DNA of 64,000 bases from an uncultured Thalassotalea sp. (GTDB lineage Bacteria; Pseudomonadota; Gammaproteobacteria; Enterobacterales; Alteromonadaceae): NCBI GenBank assembly GCA_947492575.1, contig CANLNK010000013.1, forward strand, positions 20,291 to 84,290, in the 5' to 3' direction. A program made the position numbers and the translations under genes. The stretch's first letter is position 1. Every line of letters begins with the position of its first letter. The notes beneath the pieces were generated by a model. The model was given only the letters and a program-made list of their open reading frames with translations. It was not told where the DNA came from and did no database searches. Below are positions 63,930-64,000 of the stretch, in pieces.

Positions 63930-64000
<71 letters not shown>

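Overview
The window is chromosomal DNA from a gammaproteobacterium with an AT-rich genome. The strongest pointers are the order gyrA-serC-aroA-cmk-rpsA-ihfB-lapA-lapB, the ubiG-nrdA-nrdB-yfaE block, the tesA/ybbA divergent pair, and an F7-type chemosensory cluster ordered like those I recall from Vibrio, Shewanella and Pseudomonas. A marine Alteromonadales member (Colwelliaceae or Thalassotalea-like) is my best guess. It is an inference from gene order and composition, not a database match. I see no insertion sequence, prophage or CRISPR array.

Positions 1-20,850 are mostly housekeeping. The start of pyrF sits at the left edge. Two plus-strand accessory genes (a membrane-bound AraC regulator and a beta-lactamase-fold serine hydrolase) separate it from the minus-strand run lapB, lapA, ihfB, rpsA, cmk, aroA, serC, gyrA. 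A DUF962/Mpo1-like membrane protein and an APC permease lie between gyrA and the plus-strand block ubiG, HAD phosphatase, nrdA, nrdB and a 2Fe-2S ferredoxin. Two NrdR-type boxes, 32 bp centre to centre, precede nrdA.

Positions 20,871-43,492 hold 17 consecutive minus-strand genes with small gaps. Read in the transcribed direction: a STAS protein, CheY, CheA, two CheW, a soluble globin-PAS-PAS-PAS chemoreceptor, CheR, CheD, CheB, a small membrane MCP, a second STAS protein, a REC-PP2C-HATPase partner-switch phosphatase/kinase, a REC-GGDEF cyclase, an orphan response regulator, two large hybrid histidine kinases, and a REC-GGDEF-HPt protein. Together they look like one sensory circuit linking haem/PAS sensing, receptor methylation, a partner switch and cyclic-di-GMP. 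Three unrelated proteins in it end in the same acidic ...ELF tail.

Positions 43,872-49,785 are mixed: a Sel1/TPR coiled-coil protein, an M24 peptidase, yciB, yciI, a LprI-like lipoprotein or periplasmic protein, an AI-2E-type exporter and a TIGR01777 epimerase. A duplicated terminator with a perfect 27-bp inverted repeat lies here.

Positions 49,830-57,908 are ten minus-strand genes, nearly all overlapping: thermostable-hemolysin family protein, AMP-forming ligase, haem-oxygenase-fold (TenA/CADD-like) putative diiron oxidase, SDR, TPR protein, QseB/PmrA-type regulator, sensor kinase, cupredoxin-like protein, FTR1-like permease with degenerate iron motifs, and a small outer-membrane barrel candidate. 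A CTTAA-N6-CTTAA box of the kind recognised by PmrA/QseB regulators lies 48 bp upstream of the first gene. This is the best candidate here for an undescribed system: a small-molecule pathway combined with its own metal- or envelope-responsive regulator.

Positions 58,096-64,000 hold an ABC exporter pair (ybbA/ybbP-like), tesA, whose start codon overlaps that of ybbA in a CATG tetranucleotide, a CPA2 cation antiporter with an NAD-binding domain, and the 3' part of a tRNA-Glu gene at the right edge.
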